A model generated the notes under the pieces. The model was not told the DNA's origin. It saw only the letters and a list, made by a program, of their open reading frames with translations, and ran no database searches. Source: Propioniferax innocua (GTDB lineage Bacteria > Actinomycetota > Actinomycetes > Propionibacteriales > Propionibacteriaceae). Taken from it: a DNA stretch of 64,000 bases. Within the stretch, counting starts at the first letter, position 1. Every line of letters begins with the position of its first letter. Location of the stretch: positions 434,001-498,000 of the forward strand of contig NZ_VFOR01000002.1 in assembly GCF_006716235.1 (NCBI RefSeq). The letters are read 5' to 3'. Made by a program: the position numbers and the translations under genes. Below are positions 35,669 through 44,097 of the stretch, in pieces.

Positions 35669-37362
35669 TCCGCCGCACAGCCCGCCTCCTGACCGGTTCG
35701 GACGCCCGCCGATACCGCCTGTCGCTGGCGATGCTCACCCTCGCCGCCGTCGCCGAGGGTCTGACGCTGGGGCTCACGATCCCGGTGGTGCGTGGGTTGT
35801 CCACCGGTGACGCGCACACCCTCGCCATCATCCTTGCCGTCGCCGCCGTCGCCTGGACGGTCCTCCAGGGGATGGCGGTTCGGATGAGTCGTGCCTGTGG
35901 TTACGGCCTGGCCGTGGGCATCAATTCCCGCATCGGTGATCACATCGCCGCCCTGCCCCTGGGGTGGTTCACCCGTGACCGGCGCGGGGATGTCGCCCGA
36001 TTGGTCACCGCCGATGCCATGCAGATCATGGGGCTCCCGGCCCATCTGCTCCCCCGCCTCATGGCGAGCTCGGTGATGCCGCTGACCCTGTTGGTCGTGA
36101 TCGCGGTCGTCGACCTGCGCATCACCCTCGTCGCGTTGGGATTCCTCCCCCTGCTGCTGGCCTGCGCCGAGTGGGGGCGCCGCATGGTGGCCCGCAGTGA
36201 CGCCGCACTCGCCGAGGCCCAATCCGAGGCGGCCAGCCGCGTCATCGAGTTCTCCCGACTTCAACCGACGCTGCGTCTGGCCGGACGCAACAGCGTGGGC
36301 CGTGAACGTGTGGACGCTGCCCTGGCCGACATCGCGAAGCGCTCCGGAGCGATGATCCGGCTCGTGCTGCCCGGCGTCACGCTGTTCACCCTCATGGTGC
36401 AGGTGATGCTCACCGCATTGTTGGCGCTCACGGTCTGGTGGGTGGCCGACCCCGTCGATGCGGTGATCCTGTTCCTGCTCGCGGTGCGGTTGGCCGAGCC
36501 TCTCCGGTCGGTGGCCGAGCTGTCGGCCGCCCTGCGCATGGCCGGTGGCGCGATGGACCGCCTCGATGCGTTGCTCGCCACCGAGCCCCTCACCGAACCC
36601 GCGACTCCCGGAACGATCACCGATCCCGGCGCACTCGAGCTCTCCGGCGTCCGTTACGGCTACGGCGATCCAACAGCTGACACCGCCGTGGTGCTCGACG
36701 GGATCGATATCGACGTGCGACCGGGACAGAATGTCGCCATCGTGGGGGCTTCCGGTTCGGGCAAGAGCACGATCCTGCGTCTCGCCGCACGGTTCATGGA
36801 CGCCGACGCCGGGGAGGTTCGTCTCGGCGGCACCAACATACGGAACCTGACCGCCGAGCAGATCGCGGCACAGGTGTCCTTCGTCTTCCAGGACACACCT
36901 CTGCTCGCCGGCACCCTGCGTGAGAACATCCTGCTGGCCCGGCCCGAGGCCACCGGTGCCGAACTTGCCCGAGTGCTCGATCTGGCCCGGGTGACGCCAC
37001 TCGTCGAACGTCTGCCGCAGGGGCTCGACACTCCCCTGGGCGATGTAGGAGGCACGCTCTCGGGCGGTGAGCGTCAACGCGTCGCGATCGCCCGCGCGTT
37101 GGTGAAGCAGGCACCTCTGGTGCTTCTCGATGAGGTGACGGCCGCGCTCGACACCGAACAGCAGGCCGCCGTCATCGACGGCATCAACGCTCTGACCGAA
37201 CAGGCGACCGTGGTGATGGTCGCCCATCGTCTCAGCACCGTGCAGCACGCCGACCAGATCCTCGTGCTCGGTGAGGGCCGGATCCTCGAACGGGGCACTC
37301 ATCAGGAGCTGCTCGCCCACGACGGCCACTACCGACGTCTTTGGAGCCACGACTTCGTCTGA
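35665..37362 (+). CDS. ABC transporter half (membrane plus ATPase), second of a pair
   Basis: The 565-residue partner of the preceding gene. It has an N-terminal six-helix region (SLAMLTLAAVAEGLTLGLTI first), then an ATPase with Walker A GASGSGKSTIL, signature LSGGERQRVAIARAL, Walker B LVLLDEVTAALD and MVAHRLSTVQHAD. The Walker B glutamate and switch histidine are intact. Overlapping start and stop (ATGA) with the first half indicates a heterodimer made in equal amounts. It probably carries the metallophore or its metal complex. Confidence 0.88.
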   Translation: MIRRTARLLTGSDARRYRLSLAMLTLAAVAEGLTLGLTIPVVRGLSTGDAHTLAIILAVAAVAWTVLQGMAVRMSRACGYGLAVGINSRIGDHIAALPLGWFTRDRRGDVARLVTADAMQIMGLPAHLLPRLMASSVMPLTLLVVIAVVDLRITLVALGFLPLLLACAEWGRRMVARSDAALAEAQSEAASRVIEFSRLQPTLRLAGRNSVGRERVDAALADIAKRSGAMIRLVLPGVTLFTLMVQVMLTALLALTVWWVADPVDAVILFLLAVRLAEPLRSVAELSAALRMAGGAMDRLDALLATEPLTEPATPGTITDPGALELSGVRYGYGDPTADTAVVLDGIDIDVRPGQNVAIVGASGSGKSTILRLAARFMDADAGEVRLGGTNIRNLTAEQIAAQVSFVFQDTPLLAGTLRENILLARPEATGAELARVLDLARVTPLVERLPQGLDTPLGDVGGTLSGGERQRVAIARALVKQAPLVLLDEVTAALDTEQQAAVIDGINALTEQATVVMVAHRLSTVQHADQILVLGEGRILERGTHQELLAHDGHYRRLWSHDFV

Positions 37363-37427
37363 CCCCACCTTCATCCGCCACGACTTCGCCCCCTGCAGAA
37401 CAGACATTCGACCGGAAGGACCCGATC

Positions 37428-38423
37428 ATGACCACACCGTTCTCCACCGCCGACGAGCAGGACACCGCCGGCGACCGCCCCAAAGCCGATCGTCCCGAAG
37501 CCGATCGTCACGATGTCGCGGTCATCGGGGCCGGCCCGGCCGGTCTCAGTGCCGCGATGGTGCTCGGTCGGCAGCAGCGCCGCGTCGCACTGGTCGACTC
37601 GGGCCGGGCACGCAATGCCCCGGCGCGGGAGATGCACATGGTGCTTTCGCGCGATGGCTTCCCTCCATCGGAGTATCGCGCTCTGGCCACCGCCGAACTG
37701 GACGCCTACGACCACATCGACAAGATCTCCGGAACCGTCACCACGATCACCGGCTCGGTCGGCGAATTCGTCCTCCGCCTCGACGATGATCGTGAGATCC
37801 AGGCTTCCCGCATCCTGCTGGCCACCGGTATGACCGACCACCTCATCGACCTTCCCGGGCTCGCTGAACGGTGGGGGCGCGGCGTCTACCACTGCGCGTA
37901 CTGTCATGGTTTCGAGTCACGCGGCCGCACGATCGGTGTGGTGGCGCTGCGGGCCGCCGATGCCGTGTTCGCCCGTTACCTCGCCGACCGCTTCAGCGAC
38001 GACGTGGCCCTCTATCGCCTCGACGGGGTGGAGATCGACGCGAAGATGCTCGCGCTGGCCCAGGCCGGTGACGTCCGTATCGTCGATGGACATGTGACGG
38101 GAATCGAGGGTGAGGAGCCCACCCTGCGACTGCTGATGGCCGATGGGACGACGCACGAGCGCGAGGTGATCTTCCATCGTCCCGACGCGCGTCAGTCCTC
38201 CCCGCTGGGGGCTGATCTCGGGTGCGACATCGACCCCGATTGGGACAGCATCCTGGTGGACGCCCAGCACCGCACCGGCGTCGACGGGGTGTACGCCGCA
38301 GGGGATGCCACGCAGCTCCGTGACCTGCCCAATCCTGTCGGTTTCGTCGCGACGAGCGCGGGTCAGGGCCAGACCGCAGCCATCTGGATCGAGACCGAAC
38401 TGTTCACCCAGAACTTGGGCTGA
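37428..38423 (+). CDS. FAD-dependent CxxC oxidoreductase, thioredoxin-reductase-like
   Basis: The 331-residue flavoprotein has VAVIGAGPAGLSAAMVLGRQ for FAD, the redox motif YHCAYCHGFE and a C-terminal FAD motif GVYAAGDATQ. A CxxCHG[FY]E motif marks the small-molecule dithiol oxidases GliT and HlmI and related actinobacterial enzymes more than true thioredoxin reductases. It may act on a thiol or thiazoline of the NRPS product (inference). ATG 37428 follows GGAAGGA with good spacing, 65 bases after the ABC pair, so it is in the same operon. Its 3' end overlaps the convergent importer gene by 20 bases. Confidence 0.85.
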   Translation: MTTPFSTADEQDTAGDRPKADRPEADRHDVAVIGAGPAGLSAAMVLGRQQRRVALVDSGRARNAPAREMHMVLSRDGFPPSEYRALATAELDAYDHIDKISGTVTTITGSVGEFVLRLDDDREIQASRILLATGMTDHLIDLPGLAERWGRGVYHCAYCHGFESRGRTIGVVALRAADAVFARYLADRFSDDVALYRLDGVEIDAKMLALAQAGDVRIVDGHVTGIEGEEPTLRLLMADGTTHEREVIFHRPDARQSSPLGADLGCDIDPDWDSILVDAQHRTGVDGVYAAGDATQLRDLPNPVGFVATSAGQGQTAAIWIETELFTQNLG

Positions 38424-40575
38424 ACCGCTCGACGTGCAGCACACGGTGGCACGCCGAGGCCACGTCGGGGTCATGCGTGACGATGACAACGGCACGGCCA
38501 CGGCGCGCCTGCTCGGCCAGGATCTCCAACACCGTGCGCGCCGCACGGGCGTCCAGCCCAGCAGTGGGTTCATCCACAAGCAGCAGTTCGGGTTCCCCCG
38601 CCAGTGAACGAGCAAGGTTCGCCCGCTGACGCTGTCCGCCGGAGCACTCCCCCGGTCGGCGCCCGGCCAGTTCTGCGACGTTGAGGTCGGCCAGGGGCTG
38701 TGTCGATCCTGCGCCTGTTCGTGATGATGAGCCCGCGCCCGCTCGGGCGACCTGACGTCCGATGGACCAGAACGGGTTGAGCGCGAGCCCCGCATCCTGG
38801 GCGACGAGACCGATCTCCTCCGGTGCGATGACCTCCGAAGGCGGCGTGGGCGTCCCGGCCCGCATGGGGTGCAGCCCACAGATCGTGCGCAGCAGTGTGC
38901 TCTTGCCGAGCCCCGAGGGTCCCTGCACCGCGAGCATCTCCCCGGCTGCGACCTCGAAGGTGACGTCCTCCAGCAGCAGCCGACCATCGGGGGTGGCCAC
39001 ATCGAGGCCGTCCACACGCAGCAGACCGGATTCGGTGGGTGTCGCCAGGCTCAGATCGGTGATGTCCTCCCCCTCCGCGGGGTCGTCGGTGACCGTTCCG
39101 CCCTCCGCGCCGGGCACCACGTGTTCCACCCGATCACAGACGGCCGCGAGGAAGGCTTCGTCGTGGCTGACGACGACCGTCGCGCCGGACAATGTCTCGG
39201 CCCGTTCACGAACCAGCCGGGTGACCGCTGCGATCGATCCACTCTCGAGGCCCGCCGTGGGTTCGTCGAGAAGCAGCACCTCGGGGTCGGAGCACAGGGC
39301 GCGCAACATCGAGACGCGCGCCGCCTGACCACCGGAGAGCCTCGCCGGTCGGTCCAGCAGGTTGGCCGGCAGCCCCGCCCGGTCCAAGAGGGTGGCGTCG
39401 ATCGGCCCGGTCGCCGACTCGGGTCGCCCATCGGCGATCACCTGACGCACGGTGAGTCGCGCGTCGATGGTGTCGCCGGGGTCCTGCTCGGCCAGACCGA
39501 TGCTGGTACGACGCCAGCAGCGTCGGCCAGCCTCCGCGAGGCCACGGCCACCCAAGGAGATCTCTCCGCTCACGTGCAGCCCCGGCGCGGGATCACCGGC
39601 CAACACACCGAGCAGCGTCGACTTGCCGACGCCCGAAGGTCCCTGGATGCCCACGACCTCACCGGGGCGCACAACGAAACGGGGCACCCGAATGACGATG
39701 CGGCCCGCGCGTCGCACCTCGACATCACACAGGTGCACCGATGCCTCGGTGTCGGTCCCGGTCGTGGTCGCATCGCTCCATCCACGTTGAGCGTGGGGTT
39801 CGGGCGGGCGAAGGAGTTCGGCCGCCGCATCCAGACCGGCGAGGAGGGCCAATGAAAGGAACGAGAGCGCGATCGCAGGGGCGAGCGTCGCCACCGGTGA
39901 GAGCAGGACACCGGAGATGTTGTCACGGATCATCAGGGCCCAGTCCGGCGAGGGTGCCTGTGGCCCCAGCCCGAGGACGTGCACCCCCACCAACAGATGC
40001 ATCGCCGCGACGCACCGGATGCCCATGTCGGCCACGACCACCGGAGAGAGCGCTGGAGCCAGTTCACGTACCGCCACGAGCAGACGAGACTCCCCACGCA
40101 GACGTGCTGCCTCGACGAAACCGGACGACGCGAGGGGCCCGGCGGCGGCATGCAGCTGACGTGCAGACAGCGGAATCCCCAACACGGTCATGACCAGTCC
40201 CACCGCAGCCCAACTGGGCAACAACACCGCCGCCGACAGCACCACCACCGCGCTGGGGACCGCGAGCAGGGAGGCCGACGCCTGCGCCAGCACAGCACCC
40301 AGACGTGGGCTCTGACACGCGATCAGTGCCACCACCGCCGCTACCAGCGTCGTGGCGATTCCCAGGGGAAGCGCGGGGAGGAACCCGACGCCACCGGCCA
40401 GCAGCCGGGACCACACGTCACGCCCCAGATTGTCCGTCCCCAGCAGGCCGGTGAACGGGTCCCAGGGCACCGACCCGGTCTCGGTGACCGACGCGGGGGC
40501 CAGTATCGGCCCGAACGCGACGACGCCGATGAGGGTGAGTGAGACGGCGAGAGTGGTCAAGACGCGGATCTTCAT
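38404..40575 (-). CDS. Opp/Dpp-type importer: permease fused to two ATPases
   Basis: The 723-residue chain joins a DppC-like permease (residues about 1-275; GTDNLGRDVWSRLLAGG) to two ABC ATPases. The first has GPSGVGKSTLL, LSGGQAARVSMLRAL, LLLDEPTAGLE and VSHDE. The second has GPSGLGKSTLL, CSGGQRQRANLARSL, LLVDEPTAGLD and VTHDP. Permease-DppD-DppF fusions are uncommon; the three are usually separate genes. The start at 40575 overlaps the permease stop (ATGA). With the other permease and binding protein it forms a complete importer. The locus suggests a metal-metallophore, nickel or peptide substrate. Confidence 0.9.
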   Translation of the reverse strand: MKIRVLTTLAVSLTLIGVVAFGPILAPASVTETGSVPWDPFTGLLGTDNLGRDVWSRLLAGGVGFLPALPLGIATTLVAAVVALIACQSPRLGAVLAQASASLLAVPSAVVVLSAAVLLPSWAAVGLVMTVLGIPLSARQLHAAAGPLASSGFVEAARLRGESRLLVAVRELAPALSPVVVADMGIRCVAAMHLLVGVHVLGLGPQAPSPDWALMIRDNISGVLLSPVATLAPAIALSFLSLALLAGLDAAAELLRPPEPHAQRGWSDATTTGTDTEASVHLCDVEVRRAGRIVIRVPRFVVRPGEVVGIQGPSGVGKSTLLGVLAGDPAPGLHVSGEISLGGRGLAEAGRRCWRRTSIGLAEQDPGDTIDARLTVRQVIADGRPESATGPIDATLLDRAGLPANLLDRPARLSGGQAARVSMLRALCSDPEVLLLDEPTAGLESGSIAAVTRLVRERAETLSGATVVVSHDEAFLAAVCDRVEHVVPGAEGGTVTDDPAEGEDITDLSLATPTESGLLRVDGLDVATPDGRLLLEDVTFEVAAGEMLAVQGPSGLGKSTLLRTICGLHPMRAGTPTPPSEVIAPEEIGLVAQDAGLALNPFWSIGRQVARAGAGSSSRTGAGSTQPLADLNVAELAGRRPGECSGGQRQRANLARSLAGEPELLLVDEPTAGLDARAARTVLEILAEQARRGRAVVIVTHDPDVASACHRVLHVERFSPSSG

Positions 40576-41501
40576 CGACGCACCCTCCGGCTCGCGATCA
40601 TCGCGGCCTGATCCGCCACCCAGAACACGCCAACCGCGAGTGTGGCCAACACCAGGGCGACGCCCTGCACCACGGGCAGGTCGCGGGCGGCCAACGACGA
40701 GGCCAGCAGTTGTCCGATGCCCGGGTAAGTGAGAAGGGATTCGGCCACCGTCCCGGCACCGAGGATGCCGGCGGCCGAGATCGCCGCGGCCTGGGCCAGC
40801 GCGGGTGTCATGGCCGGCAACACGTGCACACAGGCCACCCGCGTCGGCGACACACCTCGCCGGAGCGCCGAGGTGGGGACACGTCGCTGCCACACCTCCT
40901 CGGCGACGCCGGTCAGCACACGGGTGGCGAACATCATCGCCGGGATCGCCAGAGCAAGCGTCGGCAGCACCAGCAGTTCGGGCTGTTCCCAGGGAGGAAC
41001 CCCTGGCGTCATCAACGAGACCGCGGGCACCATCTGCCACGACACCGCGAGCCACAGCACCAATGCCACCACCAGGACCGCCTCGGGAACCCCGGCGATC
41101 GCCGCCACGACACCAGTTCCAATGCGCTGCACGACGCGTCCGCGCAGGCCTCCCAGGATCAGGGCCAGGACCACGGCACCAGCCATGGCGAACAACCAGG
41201 CCGGGGCCGCCACGGCCGCCGAGGTCAGCAGCCGGGGCGCGAGCCTGTCGGCGACATCGGCCCGATCCAACCACGACTGCCCGAGGTCACCGCGCAGGGT
41301 GTGCCCCCACCAGAGCACCAACCGGATCACCAAGGGGCGCTCCAGACCGAGCCCCCTACGGATGTCGGCGGCTGCCTCCTCGTCGGGGCCGGCCTGCACC
41401 GACGCGGCATCACCGGGAAGCAGGGAGGTCAGCACGAAGACGGTCGAGACCACCACCACGATGGTCCCGACCGAACGCAGCAGATGCCACGCCGCGCGCA
41501 T
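40572..41501 (-). CDS. Opp/Dpp-type importer permease (DppB-like)
   Basis: The 309-residue inner-membrane permease has an N-terminal helix (SVGTIVVVVSTVFVLTSLLP) and the DppB signature GLGLERPLVIRLVLWWGHTL with GDLGQSW, followed by about five more helices. The start at ATG 41501 overlaps the binding-protein stop (TGATG), and the stop overlaps the next gene (ATGA), so the three genes are translationally coupled. It pairs with the DppC-like part of the fused protein. Substrate is inferred only from the metallophore context. Confidence 0.9.
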   Translation of the reverse strand: MRAAWHLLRSVGTIVVVVSTVFVLTSLLPGDAASVQAGPDEEAAADIRRGLGLERPLVIRLVLWWGHTLRGDLGQSWLDRADVADRLAPRLLTSAAVAAPAWLFAMAGAVVLALILGGLRGRVVQRIGTGVVAAIAGVPEAVLVVALVLWLAVSWQMVPAVSLMTPGVPPWEQPELLVLPTLALAIPAMMFATRVLTGVAEEVWQRRVPTSALRRGVSPTRVACVHVLPAMTPALAQAAAISAAGILGAGTVAESLLTYPGIGQLLASSLAARDLPVVQGVALVLATLAVGVFWVADQAAMIASRRVRR

Positions 41502-43033
41502 CACCCGGCGGTGACTTTGTCCAGGCAGTAACGGGCACGACCATCGGCCCATCCCTCGACCCCCGCGGCGGTCACGTCGACACCGTCACCGAAGCCCCAC
41601 ACGACCCAACCGCCCTCGGCGGCCATGCGTGTGTGGAGTTTGCCGATCTTCTCGTTGCGCTCGGCCTCGTCGGTGGTCGACATCGCGTCGGCGAAGTCGG
41701 CGTCGAACTCCTTGTCCGACCATCCGGTCTCGGAGAACGCCGAGGTGCTGAGCACCGTCTGCCGCACCGTCGTGGCGAAGGAGGTGTCGGTCCAGTACCC
41801 GACGCAGAACGGTTCCACCATGTAGACGCCGCTCCAGTACTCATCGGGAGCGTGTTCGGTCACCTCCACCTCCAGCCCGATCTCGGCCAGCTGCTCGGCC
41901 GCGAGCGTCGCGGTGGGCACCATGCCCGGGTAGGCCTGCGTGGTGTGAAGCACGAGCTTGGCGTCGTCACCGAGGTCGGCGTCGGCGATCAGCTTCTTGG
42001 CCCCTTCGACATCACGTTCGATCTCGGGTGCATCGGGGACGCCGGGTTGATTGTGCTTGATCATGTCCTTGCCCACCACGCCGTAGCCGAGGAAGACGGT
42101 GTCCACGAGAGCCTGCCGGTCCAGCCCCATCTTGATCGCCCTGCGGACCTCCGGCTTGTCGAAGGGCTTGGCGTCGATGCGCAGCAGGAGGGGGTAGCAC
42201 TCGGCCCCCTCACGGCGGCGCACCGTGAAACGGTCCCCCGCCTTCTCGACCGACGCGGCCGCCGCCGGCGCCAGCGACGAAGCCGCCTGCAGCGCACCGG
42301 TGGTGATGGCCTGGGACATGGCCTGCGGATCGCTGAAGCCACGGATCTCAACGGTCTCGGCGCCCTCCTGGCCGCCCCACCACTCGGGGTTGCGCTTGAG
42401 CACCACCGTGGTTCCGTCACTGGATTCGAGCAGGAATGCGCCTCCCCCTGCGGGCTCATCGAACTTCTCGACGCCCTCGGGGACCACGAACACGTTGCCC
42501 GCCAGCGCGGAGGGAAGCTCGGCGTCGGGAGACATGGTGGCGATCTCGAGTTCGGTGTCGCTGATCGCCTTGGACTTCTCGACGTCGACCGTCCCCAGAC
42601 GCATCCCGTTCTCGGCCGCGAGGTCGTTCATGCGTTTCATCGAGTGCAGCACATCGGCCGCCCGGACCGGCTCACCATCGGCGAACACCGCGTCGTCACG
42701 GAGCTTGAACGTCCAGACCGTCGCGTCGTCGTTGGCGGTCCACTCGGTGGCGAGCCTCGGGATCAACTCACCCTTCTCCTCCAGCAACAACTGGTCATAC
42801 AGGCAGCTCATGGCGAACCAGTCCGATTCACTGAACAGACTGCCGTGCGGGTCGGTCGCCATCGCGGCCCCGGCGCTCACCGCGCCGAAGGCCAGTGTTC
42901 CGCCGGAGGCCCCTCCGGCGGACCCCTCACCCTTGCCGTCGCCGGTCGAGGTTCCACCCCCACAGGCGGTCAGCAGCGCGGCGGCCATCGAGGCTCCACC
43001 GAGTGCGATGAAGCGGCGTCGGGTCGTGATCAT
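41501..43033 (-). CDS. Solute-binding lipoprotein, family 5 (Opp/Dpp/Nik type)
   Basis: A 510-residue extracytoplasmic binding protein. The signal has TTRRRFIALGG, which looks like a Tat motif, and the lipobox LLTAC, so it is a lipoprotein. Typical family-5 features are PRLATEWTANDDATVWTFKL, PVRAADVLHSMKRM and VRRAIKMGLDRQALVDTVFL. Members carry peptides, nickel, opine- or thiazoline-type metallophores, and the motif set does not fix the ligand. It is the first gene of the importer operon, with an AT-rich Fur/Zur-like box about 50 bases before the start. Confidence 0.92.
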   Translation of the reverse strand: MITTRRRFIALGGASMAAALLTACGGGTSTGDGKGEGSAGGASGGTLAFGAVSAGAAMATDPHGSLFSESDWFAMSCLYDQLLLEEKGELIPRLATEWTANDDATVWTFKLRDDAVFADGEPVRAADVLHSMKRMNDLAAENGMRLGTVDVEKSKAISDTELEIATMSPDAELPSALAGNVFVVPEGVEKFDEPAGGGAFLLESSDGTTVVLKRNPEWWGGQEGAETVEIRGFSDPQAMSQAITTGALQAASSLAPAAAASVEKAGDRFTVRRREGAECYPLLLRIDAKPFDKPEVRRAIKMGLDRQALVDTVFLGYGVVGKDMIKHNQPGVPDAPEIERDVEGAKKLIADADLGDDAKLVLHTTQAYPGMVPTATLAAEQLAEIGLEVEVTEHAPDEYWSGVYMVEPFCVGYWTDTSFATTVRQTVLSTSAFSETGWSDKEFDADFADAMSTTDEAERNEKIGKLHTRMAAEGGWVVWGFGDGVDVTAAGVEGWADGRARYCLDKVTAG

Positions 43034-43081
43034 GGTTCCTCCTGGACGGATGACGGTGCGGATCTCAAGCGCAATAGCAGA

Positions 43082-43096
43082 TGATAACCATTCTCT
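43082..43096. promoter_or_regulatory. Fur/Zur-like box before the importer operon
   Basis: TGATAACCATTCTCT fits the loose pattern TGAnAAnnnTTnTC of actinobacterial Zur boxes and lies 49 bases upstream of the binding-protein start. The reading strand cannot be fixed because the site is nearly palindromic. It also covers the stop of the thioesterase remnant. Confidence 0.45.
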
Positions 43097-43302
43097 TAAT
43101 ATTGCGCTCGTGACTCCCCTCCATGGACACGAAGGGCCTCGTCGATCATGGGCACGACGTGATCCAGGGCCGGTTCACGCAGGATCGAATAGTGATGCGC
43201 CGGCACGTCATGCACGGCGAACGCCCCAGTGATCCATCGCCCCCACCCGAGGCCGACGTCATCGATGTCATCGACGCCCATGCCCTCACCGCCATTGCGC
43301 GG
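43096..43302 (-). pseudogene. Remnant: C-terminus of an NRPS-type thioesterase
   Basis: The minus-strand frame after an in-frame stop reads GLGWGRWITGAFAVHDVP, then AHHYSILREPALDHVVPMID, and ends HGGESRAQY. The stretch around VPAHHYSILREP matches the conserved C-terminal part of NRPS/PKS thioesterases, where His is catalytic (consensus vpGdHysmLrePhv). The nucleophile region is absent. It follows the methyltransferase remnant without the domains that should separate them, so this is a deleted and decayed synthetase. Confidence 0.6.
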
Positions 43303-43433
43303 CTACGTTTGCCGCGCCCGATCGAGGAACCAGGTGCTGACATCGGCGAACAGTAGTCGAGCGGCACGTGGGTCAGGGCGTCGAGCACCGGCCCGGTCGT
43401 GGCACCGGTCCCGGCACCGATCTCCTGGCCGTA
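43303..43433 (-). pseudogene. Remnant: methyltransferase motif I of a synthetase
   Basis: Reading inward from 43433 the minus strand gives YGQEIGAGTGATTGPVLDAL and THVPLDY. After a one-base loss near 43352 it continues FADVSTWFLDRARQT. Together this is motif I and the following strand of the methyltransferase domains embedded in NRPS/PKS proteins (EIGAGTG...DVSxxFLxxAR). Stops flank it. It has no start or intact fold. Confidence 0.65.
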
Positions 43434-43443
43434 TCATCGTCGC

Positions 43444-44073
43444 GTGCCGAGAACCCTGTTCCCCGACGCCGTGGCCGTGCGATGGTCCACCGGAGACGTG
43501 CCGGGCAAACTGCACCCCCGGGAGCAGGAACTGATCCGCTCGGCGGTGCCGTCGCGCGTCGCCGAGTTCCGCACCGGCCGGACGCTGGCACGCGAGTGTC
43601 TGGCCGAGTTCATGGGTCCGGCGGCCGCCGACGCGGTCATCGAGCGTCATCCGGATCGCTCCCCCGCATGGCCCAAGGGTTACTGCGGGAGCATCACGCA
43701 CTGCACCGGACTGCGCATCGCCGTGGTGGCACGACGCGGCGATGTGAGCGCCCTCGGCGTCGACGCCGAACCAGCCGTCGAACTTCCCCCCGAGGCCGTC
43801 CCGGAACTGCTCACCACCGAGGAGTGCCGTCTACTGGCCGAGAGAGGCGTCCCCGATGTGCTCGGCTTCTCGGCCAAGGAGAGTCTCTACAAGCTGTGGA
43901 CCGGCATGGGCGGGGGCTGGCTCGGGTTCTTCGAGGCCCGTATCGCGAATGTCGACGGCCGCGCGCTCAAGGTCGAAGTGACCTCGAACACGCGGCCGTG
44001 TGGCGTGCCGCCGGTCATCGACATCGGCTATCGGATATCCGGCGGCCACGTGGTGACGGGCGCATGGCTGTGA
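43444..44073 (+). CDS. 4'-phosphopantetheinyl transferase, EntD/Sfp type
   Basis: Transfers phosphopantetheine from CoA to the serine of carrier domains, here most likely the three carriers of the NRPS. The 209-residue product has the family motifs ALGVDAEPAVEL (Mg-binding acidic residues) and FSAKESLYKLW (KESLYK), with the EntD-like YCGSITHC at the start of the core. The start is GTG 43444. It lies divergent from the importer operon beside the decayed remnants, so it may have moved here with the lost synthetase. It could also serve fatty-acid or polyketide carriers. Confidence 0.9.
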   Translation: MPRTLFPDAVAVRWSTGDVPGKLHPREQELIRSAVPSRVAEFRTGRTLARECLAEFMGPAAADAVIERHPDRSPAWPKGYCGSITHCTGLRIAVVARRGDVSALGVDAEPAVELPPEAVPELLTTEECRLLAERGVPDVLGFSAKESLYKLWTGMGGGWLGFFEARIANVDGRALKVEVTSNTRPCGVPPVIDIGYRISGGHVVTGAWL

Positions 44074-44097
44074 TCGGCCCGCCCTCGGTCGGGTCGG

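Noticed and set aside
35215-37407. 730-residue minus-strand frame across the ABC pair
   Set aside because: Both ABC genes on the plus strand have complete motifs; this frame does not.
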